A stretch of DNA of 64,000 nt from JBGQAS01 sp963699305 (GTDB lineage Bacteria; Chloroflexota; Anaerolineae; Anaerolineales; Anaerolineaceae), in the NCBI GenBank assembly GCA_963699305.1, contig OY969431.1:496001-560000 (forward strand), given 5' to 3'. The position numbers and the translations under genes were made by a program. The notes under the pieces are model-generated. The model saw only the letters and a list, made by a program, of their open reading frames with translations. It did no database searches and was not told where the DNA came from. Shown here in pieces: positions 1-9,815 of this stretch; position 1 is the first letter of the stretch, and every line of letters begins with the position of its first letter.

Positions 1-3000
1 AAGAGGGTATCCTGCGCTTTTGGAAAATGCGTCACATTTTCGAGAAGACCCTAAGCGAACGCCAGGGTTGTCCTGAATTCGTATTTTTCGAAGGTCCTCC
101 CACTGCCAATGGTATACCAGGAGTTCATCATGTGTTAGCGCGGGTCTTTAAGGATGTTTTTCCAAGGTACAAGACCATGCAGGGATACCATGTCAGCCGA
201 CGCGGCGGATGGGATACCCATGGCCTGCCTGTGGAGATCGAAGTTGAAAAGAAACTTGGTTTTACCAACAAACAGCAGATCGAAAATTATGGTATTGCAA
301 AATTCAATGCGCTTTGCCGGGAATCAGCGTTCTCCTATATCCAGGATTGGGAACGATTGACGGAACGGATAGGTTATTGGGTTGACCTCAAAGATGCATA
401 CGTTACATTTACGAATTCATATATCGAATCCGTCTGGTGGATATTAAAGAACTTTTGGGAGAAAGGTCTGATATACCAGGGATTTAAAGTTGTTCCCTAT
501 TGTCCACGTTGTGGAACCCCATTGTCCGACCATGAGGTAGCGCAAGGATATGCAGACGCCACAGATCCTTCGGTGTTTGTGCGAATGCCTTTGGTAGATG
601 AACCTGGAACTGCCCTTTTAGTCTGGACGACCACACCCTGGACACTGCCTGCGAATGTTGCTGTGGCTGCGCATCCTGATATGGAGTATGTGCTGGTGGA
701 ACGCAAGTTACCAGAAGGCGGCAGCGAAAAATTGATTGTAGCACGTCTGCTTCTCGAAAAAGTTTTCGGTGATGAGAAAATCACCATATTGGAACACTTC
801 AAAGGAAAACATCTCAAAGGAAAGCAATACAATCCACTTTTCACCTTCATGCCGGTCGAGAAAAAAGCGCATTATGTTGTTCTTGGAAATTTCGTAACCA
901 CTGATGATGGGACGGGGCTTGTTCACATTGCTCCTGCTTTTGGCGCTGAGGATATGTTGGTAGCTCAAGAGCATGACCTGCCAGTATTAATGACCGTGGC
1001 AAGTGATGGTACTTTTATTAAAGAAATCCGTCCTTGGGCAGGTAGATTCGTCAAGGATGCTGATCCCATGATTACGCAAGATTTGCATGATCGCGGGTTG
1101 CTTTATAAGTCTGGTACGATAACACATACCTATCCTTTTTGCTGGCGTTGTGACACACCTCTCCTGTATTACGCCCGGCGTACCTGGTATATCAGAACCA
1201 GCCAATTTAAAGACAGAATGGTTGAGCTGAACGAACAGATCAACTGGTACCCCGGACATATCAAGAACGGACGATTTGGGAATTGGTTGGAAAACAATGT
1301 TGATTGGGCATTAGGCAGAGAGCGGTTTTGGGGGACACCATTACCTGTTTGGAAGTGCGAATCCTGTGAACACCTCGTTTGTGTAGGTTCCCTGGAAGAG
1401 CTTTCGAAATTTACAGGAAAAGATTTATCCCAATTGGATATGCATCGACCGCATGTGGATGAGGTGAAATTCAAGTGTCCAAAATGCAATGGTACGATGA
1501 AACGAGTTCCGGAACTGATCGATGTCTGGTTTGATTCCGGGTCGATGCCGATATCTCAATGGCACTACCCATTTGAAAATAAAGAACAATTTAAGAAACA
1601 ATTTCCCGCTGATTTTATCTGTGAAGCTGTCGATCAAACACGAGGTTGGTTCTATTCACTGCATGCCATCAGCGCCTTGCTGTTCGATGAAGTTTGTTAT
1701 AAGAATGTCATCTGCCTGGGTTTAATTCTGGATGAGCAAGGTCAAAAAATGTCAAAGCACGTTGGCAATATGATGGATCCCTGGATTGTGATTGATCAAA
1801 ATGGTTCGGACGCGATGCGTTGGTATCTTATTCACTTCCGGACCAGCAAGTCAGGAACGACGATTTTCTTTGACCTGGTGTCCGAAATAGTGCGCAATTT
1901 TACCCTAACGCTTTGGAACACCTATTCTTTTTTTGTTACTTATGCCAATCTGGATGGTTGGAAACCGAATCATGAAAGTACAATCGAATACAGTGCGTTG
2001 GATAAATGGTTGCTTTCTTCATTGAACTCTCTTGTGCAAAAAGTCACCAAAGCATTGGAGAATTATGATGTTCTTGGAGCGACGCGACCTATAGAGGTAT
2101 TTGTCGATCATTTATCAAATTGGTATTTACGCAGGTCGAGGCGTCGATTTTGGAAAACGGAATCGGATTCCGATAAACAAGCTGCTTATGCAACGTTGTA
2201 TGAAGCTCTTGTAACGATTTCCAAACTCATCGCTCCCACGATGCCATTTATGGCGGAAGAGTTGTATCAGAACCTAGTGCTTTCCTTTGATAAAAAGGCT
2301 CCAGAATCGGTTCACATCGCCAAATGGCCAGAAGTATCAGCTCAATGGATCAATGAAGAACTAAACACGGAAATGGAACTTGTCATGAACCTGGCTTCAC
2401 TGGGACATGCTGCCAGGAATAAAGCAAATCGTAAAGTAAGGCAACCATTAAAAGAAGTGGCATTTTCTGTTGGCGGAAAAGCAGAGAGAAAGGTCATTGA
2501 CCAATATGCCGAATTGCTCGAAGATGAGTTGAATGTTAAATCAGTACGAGCCCTCGATACATCCGGAGAAGCGGTCGCATACAGCCTAAATCCTTACCCG
2601 AAGCAACTTGGTCAAAAATACGGCAGCAAATTTCCTGCAATCCGGGCGGCAATCCTGAAGATGGATTCTGAAAAGAGTGCATTGAAGCTCTTATCCGGGA
2701 ATTCTTTGCATGTGAAATTGGATAAAGAGGACTTGGAAATACTTCCTGAAGAGGTTGAAGTTCGAATGATAGCCAAGGAAGGGTTTGCAGTCGCTGCTGA
2801 GGGAGCTTACCTGGCAGCCCTTGTGACCGATCTTACACCCGAACTGGAAGAAGAAGGGATGGCGCGTGAATTTGTACGTCGCATCCAGGATTTACGAAAA
2901 CAGGCTGATTTTGAAATAGCAGACCGAATCCAAGTAGTATACAAAGCATCAAAACGATTAGCTGAAGCCATCGAGCATCACAAGGAATTCATCCTCGGAG

Positions 3001-3116
3001 AGACGCTTTCCTCATCACTTGATGCTGGTGATATTCCTTCAACATATATCAAAGCTGATGATACGTTTGACGGTGAAACGATCAATTTTGGTATTAATAA
3101 AAATGTAAAAAAGTAG
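1..3116 (+). CDS. ileS: isoleucyl-tRNA synthetase, type 2 (5' end outside window)
   Basis: Charges tRNA-Ile with isoleucine in the cytoplasm. The reading frame is open from base 3, and the residues before the first ATG (27) still look like the IleS amino end (EGILRFWK), so the true start lies to the left. Visible: the nucleotide-binding motif as P-G-V-H-H-V-L, the CP1 editing domain (TTPWTLPANV, DDGTGLVHIAPAFG), the tRNA-synthetase core with W-F-D-S-G, the second signature KMSKH, and an anticodon-binding carboxy end. GVHH in place of the usual HxGH is the known GxHH variant of IleS2 enzymes, the eukaryote-like branch linked to mupirocin resistance. lspA follows 31 bases on, and together they probably head a plus-strand operon down to 5661. 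Confidence 0.97.
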   Translation, partial: EGILRFWKMRHIFEKTLSERQGCPEFVFFEGPPTANGIPGVHHVLARVFKDVFPRYKTMQGYHVSRRGGWDTHGLPVEIEVEKKLGFTNKQQIENYGIAKFNALCRESAFSYIQDWERLTERIGYWVDLKDAYVTFTNSYIESVWWILKNFWEKGLIYQGFKVVPYCPRCGTPLSDHEVAQGYADATDPSVFVRMPLVDEPGTALLVWTTTPWTLPANVAVAAHPDMEYVLVERKLPEGGSEKLIVARLLLEKVFGDEKITILEHFKGKHLKGKQYNPLFTFMPVEKKAHYVVLGNFVTTDDGTGLVHIAPAFGAEDMLVAQEHDLPVLMTVASDGTFIKEIRPWAGRFVKDADPMITQDLHDRGLLYKSGTITHTYPFCWRCDTPLLYYARRTWYIRTSQFKDRMVELNEQINWYPGHIKNGRFGNWLENNVDWALGRERFWGTPLPVWKCESCEHLVCVGSLEELSKFTGKDLSQLDMHRPHVDEVKFKCPKCNGTMKRVPELIDVWFDSGSMPISQWHYPFENKEQFKKQFPADFICEAVDQTRGWFYSLHAISALLFDEVCYKNVICLGLILDEQGQKMSKHVGNMMDPWIVIDQNGSDAMRWYLIHFRTSKSGTTIFFDLVSEIVRNFTLTLWNTYSFFVTYANLDGWKPNHESTIEYSALDKWLLSSLNSLVQKVTKALENYDVLGATRPIEVFVDHLSNWYLRRSRRRFWKTESDSDKQAAYATLYEALVTISKLIAPTMPFMAEELYQNLVLSFDKKAPESVHIAKWPEVSAQWINEELNTEMELVMNLASLGHAARNKANRKVRQPLKEVAFSVGGKAERKVIDQYAELLEDELNVKSVRALDTSGEAVAYSLNPYPKQLGQKYGSKFPAIRAAILKMDSEKSALKLLSGNSLHVKLDKEDLEILPEEVEVRMIAKEGFAVAAEGAYLAALVTDLTPELEEEGMAREFVRRIQDLRKQADFEIADRIQVVYKASKRLAEAIEHHKEFILGETLSSSLDAGDIPSTYIKADDTFDGETINFGINKNVKK

Positions 3117-3147
3117 AATTATAAAAACAATAATTACGGAGAAAAAT

Positions 3148-3672
3148 TTGAAGAAAATCTGGAAGCAATATGGATTATTGATCGTGATTGCAAGTTTCCT
3201 CATCACCTGCGACCAAATAACCAAAGCATTGGTGCGATTCTATTTGCCCATCGAAGGACAGACCTGGAGCGCATTCGCTTTCCTTGAGCCTTACGCAAGA
3301 ATCATTCATATTACAAATACCGGAGTTGCCTTTGGAATGTTCAAAGGGATGGGTTGGATTTTCGCAATCCTGGCGGTGATCATCGCTGGAGTGATTATTT
3401 ATTATTATCCCAAGGTTGAGAATAAAGAATGGCTGCTGAGAGTGGCTCTTGCAATGCAATTCAGCGGTGCGGTAGGAAATTTGATCGATAGGATCATCTA
3501 TGGGAAAGTAACTGATTTTATTTCAGTGGGGAATTTTGCGATCTGGAATGTGGCAGATGCCAGCATCACAGTTGGGGTGGGGCTGATGGTGTTATGCATC
3601 CTAATCCAAGAGTTCCGGGAGCGATCTACGAAGAGAAAAGCATTGGAAGAAAAAAAGACTGGCAAGGAATAA
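3148..3672 (+). CDS. lspA: lipoprotein signal peptidase (signal peptidase II)
   Basis: Membrane aspartyl protease that removes the signal peptide from diacylglyceryl-modified prolipoproteins, acting after Lgt, which is also in this window at 16869. The start is a TTG preceded by ACGGAG. There are four hydrophobic segments in 174 aa, a usual length for the family. The conserved blocks are present: N-T-G-V-A-F-G-M-F, G-N-L-I-D-R with Asp114, and W-N-V-A-D-A-S with Asp137; these two aspartates are the catalytic pair. The carboxy tail is basic and cytoplasmic. rluD begins 5 bases after its stop. Confidence 0.96.
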   Translation: MKKIWKQYGLLIVIASFLITCDQITKALVRFYLPIEGQTWSAFAFLEPYARIIHITNTGVAFGMFKGMGWIFAILAVIIAGVIIYYYPKVENKEWLLRVALAMQFSGAVGNLIDRIIYGKVTDFISVGNFAIWNVADASITVGVGLMVLCILIQEFRERSTKRKALEEKKTGKE

Positions 3673-3676
3673 ACCA

Positions 3677-4618
3677 TTGACGGATTCCATAAAAGTATTC
3701 ACTAATATAGGTGAGCAGGAACGACTGGATAAATTCATAGTTAGGAATCTTCCAGAATATTCACGCTCCCGCATTCAAGGATTAATCAAGGATGGCTTTG
3801 TCCATGTTGAAGATGAGGTTATTACCAAGCCTTCGCTTTTCGTTGAAAAAAAGCAGATTGTAAAGGTTATCATCCCGCCTAACGAATCCGCAGACGTTTC
3901 GGCGGAGAATATCCCATTGGATATCATCTTTGAAAACGATGATCTATTAATGATTAATAAGCAAGCCGGGATGGTGGTACATCCTTCCGCCGGGCATGAT
4001 TCAGGAACCCTGGTGAATGCTGCATTAGGACATGATCCTGATCTTGAAGGGGTTGGGGGGGAATTGCGTCCGGGTATTGTTCATAGGCTCGATAAAGATA
4101 CATCGGGAATCATCGTGATAGCCAAGAATGACCAAGCTCTGCATTGGCTTCAAGACCAGTTTAAGTCACGCAAGGTGAAGAAAGTCTACCTGGCTTTGGT
4201 GGACGGTCGACCACCGACACCAAAAGGGAGAATAGAAGCCCCGATCGGAAGAGATTCAGCCCATCGGAAACAAATGGCAATTGTATCTGCAGAAAAAGGC
4301 AGAGAAGCTGTATCGGAATATGAGACCATAGAGGAATTTATCAACCACACACTTTTGCGAGTCCATCCGTTTACAGGGCGAACGCATCAAATCCGCCTGC
4401 ATCTCAAATTACTGGGAACACCCATCGTTGGTGATATCCTTTATGGACATCGGCATCTGAGCTTGGACATCCCACGACAGTTCCTTCACGCATCTCAGTT
4501 GGAGATCACTTTACCTAATGAAACTGCCACGAGGTCTTTTCAAGCACCCTTGCCTGAAGAATTGGAAAATGTATTGATACATCTTCGGAAAAATTTTTCC
4601 ATAAAGAAGGGAAAATAG
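3677..4618 (+). CDS. rluD: RluD-family 23S rRNA pseudouridine synthase
   Basis: Converts uridines to pseudouridine in 23S rRNA. The amino end (about residues 15-75) is an S4 RNA-binding domain (RLDKFIVRNLPEYSRSRIQ). The catalytic domain carries G-I-V-H-R-L-D-K-D-T-S-G, whose second Asp is the catalytic residue, and later H-P-F-T-G-R-T-H-Q-I-R. Its length of 313 aa suits RluA/RluD proteins. The start is a TTG just after lspA, and lspA-rluD adjacency is common in bacteria. RluD is the best guess on the S4 domain; RluC-like specificity cannot be excluded from sequence alone. Confidence 0.93.
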   Translation: MTDSIKVFTNIGEQERLDKFIVRNLPEYSRSRIQGLIKDGFVHVEDEVITKPSLFVEKKQIVKVIIPPNESADVSAENIPLDIIFENDDLLMINKQAGMVVHPSAGHDSGTLVNAALGHDPDLEGVGGELRPGIVHRLDKDTSGIIVIAKNDQALHWLQDQFKSRKVKKVYLALVDGRPPTPKGRIEAPIGRDSAHRKQMAIVSAEKGREAVSEYETIEEFINHTLLRVHPFTGRTHQIRLHLKLLGTPIVGDILYGHRHLSLDIPRQFLHASQLEITLPNETATRSFQAPLPEELENVLIHLRKNFSIKKGK

Positions 4619-4623
4619 AACTT

Positions 4624-5661
4624 ATGGGTACCATCGATCTGCGTTCTGATACGGTAACAAAACCCACTCCCGCCATGCGTGAAGCAATGGCGAACGCCGA
4701 AGTTGGGGATGATGTTTTTGGTGAAGACCCTACAGTAAACAAGCTACAGGAAATGGCAGCCGAAAAGATGGGCAAAGAAGCCGGCCTTTTTGTTCCATCA
4801 GGAACGATGGGAAACTTAATTGCTGTTCTGGTTTCATGCGGCAGAGGAAATGAAGTCATCATGGGAGATCGTGGACATACTTTTCTCTTTGAAGGTGGCG
4901 GGGTTTCTGCACTGGGCGGAGTGGTAATCCATACTCTTCCAAATGAAGGGGATGGATCGATGCAACTTGAAAAAATCGCGTCAGCAATCCGTCCTGATGA
5001 TGTACATCATCCCACGACGAAATTAGTTATTCTGGAAAACACACACAATCGTTGTGGAGGGGTGATATTGCCATTGCCATATATCGAACAGGTCGGTGAA
5101 CTTGTAAGAACTCAAAATCTATTATTGCACATGGATGGCGCTCGTATTTTCAATGCTGCCATCGCTTCAAAGATAGATCCCAGAAAACTGGTGGAATCCT
5201 CAAATTCGGTCACTTTTTGCCTTAGCAAAGCTCTTTGTGCACCGGTTGGATCTGTACTCTGCGGAACGAAGGAATTCATAAAATCCGGGCGGCGCTACCG
5301 AAAAATGCTTGGGGGTGGAATGCGGCAGGCTGGAGTCCTCGCCGCAGCAGGGATCGTTGCCCTCGAACAAATGATCGATCGACTGGAAGACGATCACTTA
5401 AGAGCAAAAAAACTTGCAGAAAACCTCGGAAACATAAAGGGATTGAATTTATCCTTTGGGATTCCTCAGACTAACATGGTTTTTGTTTCGATTGATGAAA
5501 ACAGCAATAAATCAAGCGCTGAGATTGCAGATGAATTACACAAAGAGGACATTCGAGTAGGGGTGGTAGGACCGAGAGCATTCCGGCTTGTAACACATAA
5601 TTGGATCGATGATGTTGGGGTTGAAAAAACGATTAATGGATTCAATCGGTTGATGAAATAG
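4624..5661 (+). CDS. ltaE: low-specificity L-threonine aldolase
   Basis: PLP enzyme splitting L-threonine or L-allo-threonine to glycine and acetaldehyde. The family blocks are all there: D-L-R-S-D-T-V-T-K-P-T at the amino end, G-D-D-V-F-G-E-D-P-T, the PLP-Asp region H-M-D-G-A-R-I-F-N-A, and the PLP-lysine region C-L-S-K-A-L-C-A-P-V-G-S. Length 345 aa is normal. It starts 5 bases after rluD, so it is probably cotranscribed. It converges with the HD-GYP gene on the other strand with only 8 bases between the stop codons. Confidence 0.95.
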   Translation: MGTIDLRSDTVTKPTPAMREAMANAEVGDDVFGEDPTVNKLQEMAAEKMGKEAGLFVPSGTMGNLIAVLVSCGRGNEVIMGDRGHTFLFEGGGVSALGGVVIHTLPNEGDGSMQLEKIASAIRPDDVHHPTTKLVILENTHNRCGGVILPLPYIEQVGELVRTQNLLLHMDGARIFNAAIASKIDPRKLVESSNSVTFCLSKALCAPVGSVLCGTKEFIKSGRRYRKMLGGGMRQAGVLAAAGIVALEQMIDRLEDDHLRAKKLAENLGNIKGLNLSFGIPQTNMVFVSIDENSNKSSAEIADELHKEDIRVGVVGPRAFRLVTHNWIDDVGVEKTINGFNRLMK

Positions 5662-5669
5662 CAGCGATG

Positions 5670-8600
5670 CTAAATTTCATGGAAACCCAAATTTCTCAAG
5701 AAGCTGGGCTTTTCAAATAATTGCGAAAATATTTTCACCGCTTCTGGGTCAAACAAGATATTCGCCTGGAATTTTAGATATTCATGAGCATCCTGCGGTG
5801 ATATTTTTTGATGATAGGGGCGTTCGCTGATGAGAGCATCAAATACATCTGCGACGGAGAAAATCCTTGCCAAAACCGGGATAGCTTCACCACGGATTCC
5901 CCGCGGATATCCACTGCCATCCCATCGTTCCTGGTGATTCAATACGACCCCCACTGCATCCCGCAAGAAGGGAATATTCTGAATAATCTTAGCCCCAATT
6001 TTGGGATGCTGGCGCATAATCTTCCATTCCTCAACTGTCAATGACGATGATTTGTGGAGTATTGCGTCGCTGATTCCGATTTTTCCAATATCGTGCAACA
6101 ACGAACCACGCTCAAGTGCTTTTAATTCCGCTTGACCTAATCCTAACTCCTTGCCTATCGCAATCGCCAATTGTGCCACCCTGATACAATGGCCTTCCGT
6201 TTCCCTATCGCGCATTTCAATGGCAGAGACCAATGCCATCAAGGTATGATCATACGTCAACTGCAACTGGTAATACGCTTCCGAAATTTGATCAGATTGC
6301 TGTGTAGATTCTTTCAAAAGAATAGAACGTTCAAGTGCAACGGAAGCCTGGTTAATAAGATTCCTAAGTTCTTCAACCAATTGTTCGTTTTGGATAAAAT
6401 CATTTTCAACTTCCAACCAAAGTCCACCATAACATCGGCGATTTGTCTGGATTGGAAAGCAAACCTGGCGGGTCTCACCACTGGCAGGACGAGAAACCAT
6501 TTTACGCGTCTCCATTGCCTGATGGATAATGGCAAGAGGATGTTCCTGGTAATTTCGTTTTACAGAAAGATAAGTTTGCGCTTCAATATTTCCATCCAGC
6601 GAAAATAATACCAATCCGCAAGTGGGAGCCTGACTGAGTCCAAGCGCTGTCTCTGCAATAGCCTTGTTTGCCGATTCCAGATCACCGGCTTGAGAAATGC
6701 GCACACTCAGTCCATGCAGCAGGCGCGTGCTGACCAGATTGGCTCTTAACTCCTGGTCAAGCATACATCCCTCAATCAGGGCGGATGCTTGTAAAGCAAG
6801 GAGGTTGGCGATAAAGCAATCCTGTTCAGAAAAAGTGACTCCCCGACGTTTGCCAAAAGCAAAAATCGCTCCTATGGTGATGCCACGAAGCCGGATGGGA
6901 CTGATCAGTGCATTGGACAGATCCGGAGAATCAATCCTAATACGGCGCGTGCGAGGATCTTTCCGTGTATCGCGAATTACAAAACTATCCGAAGATTGCG
7001 TGAGTTCTCCAAAGAACGCACCCCGATAACGTTGGATCGAAGATAGCAATTCCGGAGCATTTCCGGTATATCCAAGCTGAACTTTTTCTTGGAGTGAAAC
7101 GACGATCGTGCAGAATCGGTTTTTCAAAATTTGTTTACCGACCTCGGATATCTTGGTTAACAATGTCTGCAACTCCGATATACCGGTGAGGGAAGAACTC
7201 ACTTGCATCAATTCAACCATGCTGCGGTATAAATTGTAGCGTCCCCAAGCAGCGATCAATTGTGAACCGGCGGTATCTGCCAATTCCAAGTGTCGGGAAT
7301 TGAAAAATTGAGATTTTTTATCGGCGATAAAAATAACCCCTTCCAGAAATCCGCCATTCTCCAGAGGGACAATGATCAGGGAATTAAAATTGGTCAATTC
7401 AATGGACATCAACGGGGAAACATCGCTTGAATCCGCATTAAACAAGATGGCTTTGCGTGCTCTGATCGCCCTGTTCACCAATCCTTCCGATGTACGCATC
7501 CTGTAACGACTAGGAAGGGATTTTGCATCCGATCCGGCAGCAGCAATGGGGATCAGTCTTCGTTCTTCGGGAGAATGGGTAAGAACACAGCAAAAGCCAC
7601 AATGGAACATTTTTTGCAGCGAAGAAGCCAGTAATTGAGCTGCAACTGGTATTTCAAGAGTCGTTTCCAATTGTCGAGATAGTTCAGCCAAACCAGATAT
7701 TTCAGAAGAAAAAACATTATCCTCTTGTTGTTCCTGGGAGCCTTCAACCAGGACTTGCCGCATACGTGAAATGGATTCGGTCTTCTTGGCGAGAATGGAA
7801 TAGTTTTCCACTACCTCGTTGATAGCGCCACCTTCTAAAATGGCATTTTTGGACCATTGTGATTGTGATGCTTTGATATTCTTACCACTCGCCAAACGTT
7901 GAATTATCTCGAATTGGGAAGTAAATCGAGTGACAAAGAAAGAGACAATTTGCAAAGGGAGGATGGAAAATATTATATTTGTAAACAATAATACGGGAGG
8001 TTGAAAATATGGAACACCGAATATTGAGAATAGAGTCCCTACTTGTGTCGACCCAACCGTCAGGCTTTCACCAAAAAGAAGAATTAACTGCAAGGTCAAG
8101 ATCATGGAAAGAATCGCAAATGCTGTCCTCGCCAATTTCGACGTTTTTATATTTACGAATTCGATCGAATTGAGCAATATCTGGCTCATCCCAATGAAAG
8201 CAGCGATTACCGCTGCCGGAAGGGTCGCAAAATTTAATGACAATAACAATGTAAAAAAGAACCATGGGATAGCAATTAAGATTTGAAAAATCTTTCGAGC
8301 ATTTGATCCAGGTTCGATGAAGATCAGGGAGAAATTAAGGATCAGGCTAATTACAAAAAGAACAAATTGCGCCAAGTAAGGGATGATCAGGTTGCGTGGT
8401 ACTAGATATTGCAGAAGGATGATCCAAATGGCAGCCAATCCTGCCAAGAGATAAGCGATGCCGAAAAGCGATGTAGCTAATAATTTTCTTTTTTCGGATT
8501 TCAATAAGAAAGAGGAAATGATGGTTGCAAATACCAACCCAAATAATAAAAGACTGGTGACGAAGTTTTGATTTAACCAATGAAAAGATGCCAGGCAAAA

Positions 8601-8843
8601 AAGAAAAACTCCTCCAATGAGGGTTAGCCCATATTTGCTGAACCAATTATCTGCGAACCATTCCCGAAGCAAGAAAATAGAACTTAAGAGAAATAAAAAA
8701 CCCCCCGCGATAATCTCAACAATTCGAAATTGATTTGTGAACCGTTGAAAAAACAACTGTGGCCAAAAAAGCAATACCAATGAATCGTAAAGGAAAGCCA
8801 ACGCGGTAAGAAGGGTCAGAGTTCTTGAATTGTTATCTGACAT
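5670..8843 (-). CDS. membrane-anchored multi-GAF HD-GYP domain sensor
   Basis: A 1057-residue putative cyclic-di-GMP phosphodiesterase. Order: about ten hydrophobic segments (residues 1-330), a linker, GAF-like regions (about 390-540 and 550-700, perhaps a third to 860), then an HD-GYP domain (about 870-1050). HDIGKIGISD gives the HD pair and D-G-S-G-Y-P the GYP signature. The usual HHExxDGxGYP reads N-H-Q-E-R-W-D-G-S-G-Y-P, so the second His is Gln, which might alter metal binding. The signal sensed is unknown. It is a single-gene unit divergent from the purine nucleoside phosphorylase. It shares general architecture, but not membrane segments, with the HD-GYP protein at 50460. Confidence 0.9.
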   Translation of the reverse strand: MSDNNSRTLTLLTALAFLYDSLVLLFWPQLFFQRFTNQFRIVEIIAGGFLFLLSSIFLLREWFADNWFSKYGLTLIGGVFLFCLASFHWLNQNFVTSLLLFGLVFATIISSFLLKSEKRKLLATSLFGIAYLLAGLAAIWIILLQYLVPRNLIIPYLAQFVLFVISLILNFSLIFIEPGSNARKIFQILIAIPWFFFTLLLSLNFATLPAAVIAAFIGMSQILLNSIEFVNIKTSKLARTAFAILSMILTLQLILLFGESLTVGSTQVGTLFSIFGVPYFQPPVLLFTNIIFSILPLQIVSFFVTRFTSQFEIIQRLASGKNIKASQSQWSKNAILEGGAINEVVENYSILAKKTESISRMRQVLVEGSQEQQEDNVFSSEISGLAELSRQLETTLEIPVAAQLLASSLQKMFHCGFCCVLTHSPEERRLIPIAAAGSDAKSLPSRYRMRTSEGLVNRAIRARKAILFNADSSDVSPLMSIELTNFNSLIIVPLENGGFLEGVIFIADKKSQFFNSRHLELADTAGSQLIAAWGRYNLYRSMVELMQVSSSLTGISELQTLLTKISEVGKQILKNRFCTIVVSLQEKVQLGYTGNAPELLSSIQRYRGAFFGELTQSSDSFVIRDTRKDPRTRRIRIDSPDLSNALISPIRLRGITIGAIFAFGKRRGVTFSEQDCFIANLLALQASALIEGCMLDQELRANLVSTRLLHGLSVRISQAGDLESANKAIAETALGLSQAPTCGLVLFSLDGNIEAQTYLSVKRNYQEHPLAIIHQAMETRKMVSRPASGETRQVCFPIQTNRRCYGGLWLEVENDFIQNEQLVEELRNLINQASVALERSILLKESTQQSDQISEAYYQLQLTYDHTLMALVSAIEMRDRETEGHCIRVAQLAIAIGKELGLGQAELKALERGSLLHDIGKIGISDAILHKSSSLTVEEWKIMRQHPKIGAKIIQNIPFLRDAVGVVLNHQERWDGSGYPRGIRGEAIPVLARIFSVADVFDALISERPYHQKISPQDAHEYLKFQANILFDPEAVKIFSQLFEKPSFLRNLGFHEI

Positions 8844-8909
8844 GTTATTAATAAAATATCATATGCCGTCGATTTACGCAATAGCCGCAAGCGAAAAATC
8901 GCTTTCTGA

Positions 8910-8915
8910 TATAAT
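8910..8915 (+). promoter_or_regulatory. -10 box of the purine nucleoside phosphorylase gene
   Basis: TATAAT with no recognisable -35. Just upstream lies a perfect hairpin AAGCGA-AAAA-TCGCTT (8889-8904). Transcription would start near 8922, giving a leader of about 30 bases with GGAG at 8942 before ATG 8952. Confidence 0.45.
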
Positions 8916-8951
8916 ATTTTTACCAAAATGATGAAAAACTCGGAGACAATA

Positions 8952-9794
8952 ATGGGAAAATTTGTCACAATCAGAGAAATCGACAAAGCAGCGAATTACA
9001 TTTCACGCAAAACCGATAAACTAATCAAAGCCGGTATTATTCTTGGATCCGGATTAGGGACATTAGCGGAAGAAGTCAAAAATCCTGTTGTCATTAATTA
9101 CCGTGACATTCCATTCTGGCCGAGATCAACCGTGCAAGGTCATGCTGGGAAATTAATTATCGGCGAATTGGAAGATACTCCGGTCATGATCATGCAGGGA
9201 CGCACGCATTATTATGAAGGTTACGAAATGGACCGGATTACGTTCCCAATTAGAGTAATGGAGCGCTTAGGAATCGAAGTCCTGGTTGTAACCAATGCTG
9301 CTGGAGCAATTGATCCTGCATATGCACCTGGCGACGTGATGCTTATAACGGATCATATCAACCTGATTGGCATGGCTGGATTAAATCCCTTGCGAGGACC
9401 TAATTTGGATGAATTTGGTGAACGGTTCCCCGATATGAGCCGGGCTTATGACCGAGGTTTTCTCACAGTTGCAAGAAAAATCGCGAAACAAGAAAAAATT
9501 CGTATGCGTGAGGGTGTATATATTTGTCTCGCAGGACCTTCGTTTGAGACTCCCGCTGATTTAAGATTTCTTCGAGCCATTGGAGCGGATGCGGTAGGCA
9601 TGTCAACTGTCCCTGAAGTCACAGTTGCCCGCCATGGGAAAATGCGCGTGCTGGGACTTTCCGGCATCAGTAATAAAGCCAACCTTGATGGAAACACCAT
9701 CACTGCACACGAAGAAGTCTTGGCTGCTGGAGCGATCATTGTTCCGAAATTGACACGCATAATCCGCGGAGTATTAAGGACAATTTCGAAATAA
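8952..9794 (+). CDS. purine nucleoside phosphorylase (class I trimeric type)
   Basis: Phosphorolysis of inosine/guanosine to the free base and ribose-1-phosphate, in purine salvage. Start chosen at ATG 8952 because GGAG sits 6 bases upstream; an in-frame ATG at 8928 would lie inside the leader. The product is 280 aa. Family motifs: G-S-G-L-G-T-L (phosphate loop), Q-G-R-T-H-Y-Y-E-G-Y, T-N-A-A-G-A-I, the A-G-P-S-F-E-T-P-A stretch, and G-A-D-A-V-G-M-S-T-V-P-E. These match the trimeric PunA/human PNP group rather than hexameric DeoD. It leads a run of plus-strand genes, though the next one is unrelated. Confidence 0.95.
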   Translation: MGKFVTIREIDKAANYISRKTDKLIKAGIILGSGLGTLAEEVKNPVVINYRDIPFWPRSTVQGHAGKLIIGELEDTPVMIMQGRTHYYEGYEMDRITFPIRVMERLGIEVLVVTNAAGAIDPAYAPGDVMLITDHINLIGMAGLNPLRGPNLDEFGERFPDMSRAYDRGFLTVARKIAKQEKIRMREGVYICLAGPSFETPADLRFLRAIGADAVGMSTVPEVTVARHGKMRVLGLSGISNKANLDGNTITAHEEVLAAGAIIVPKLTRIIRGVLRTISK

Positions 9795-9815
9795 TGAACC
9801 GTTGATACGATACAC

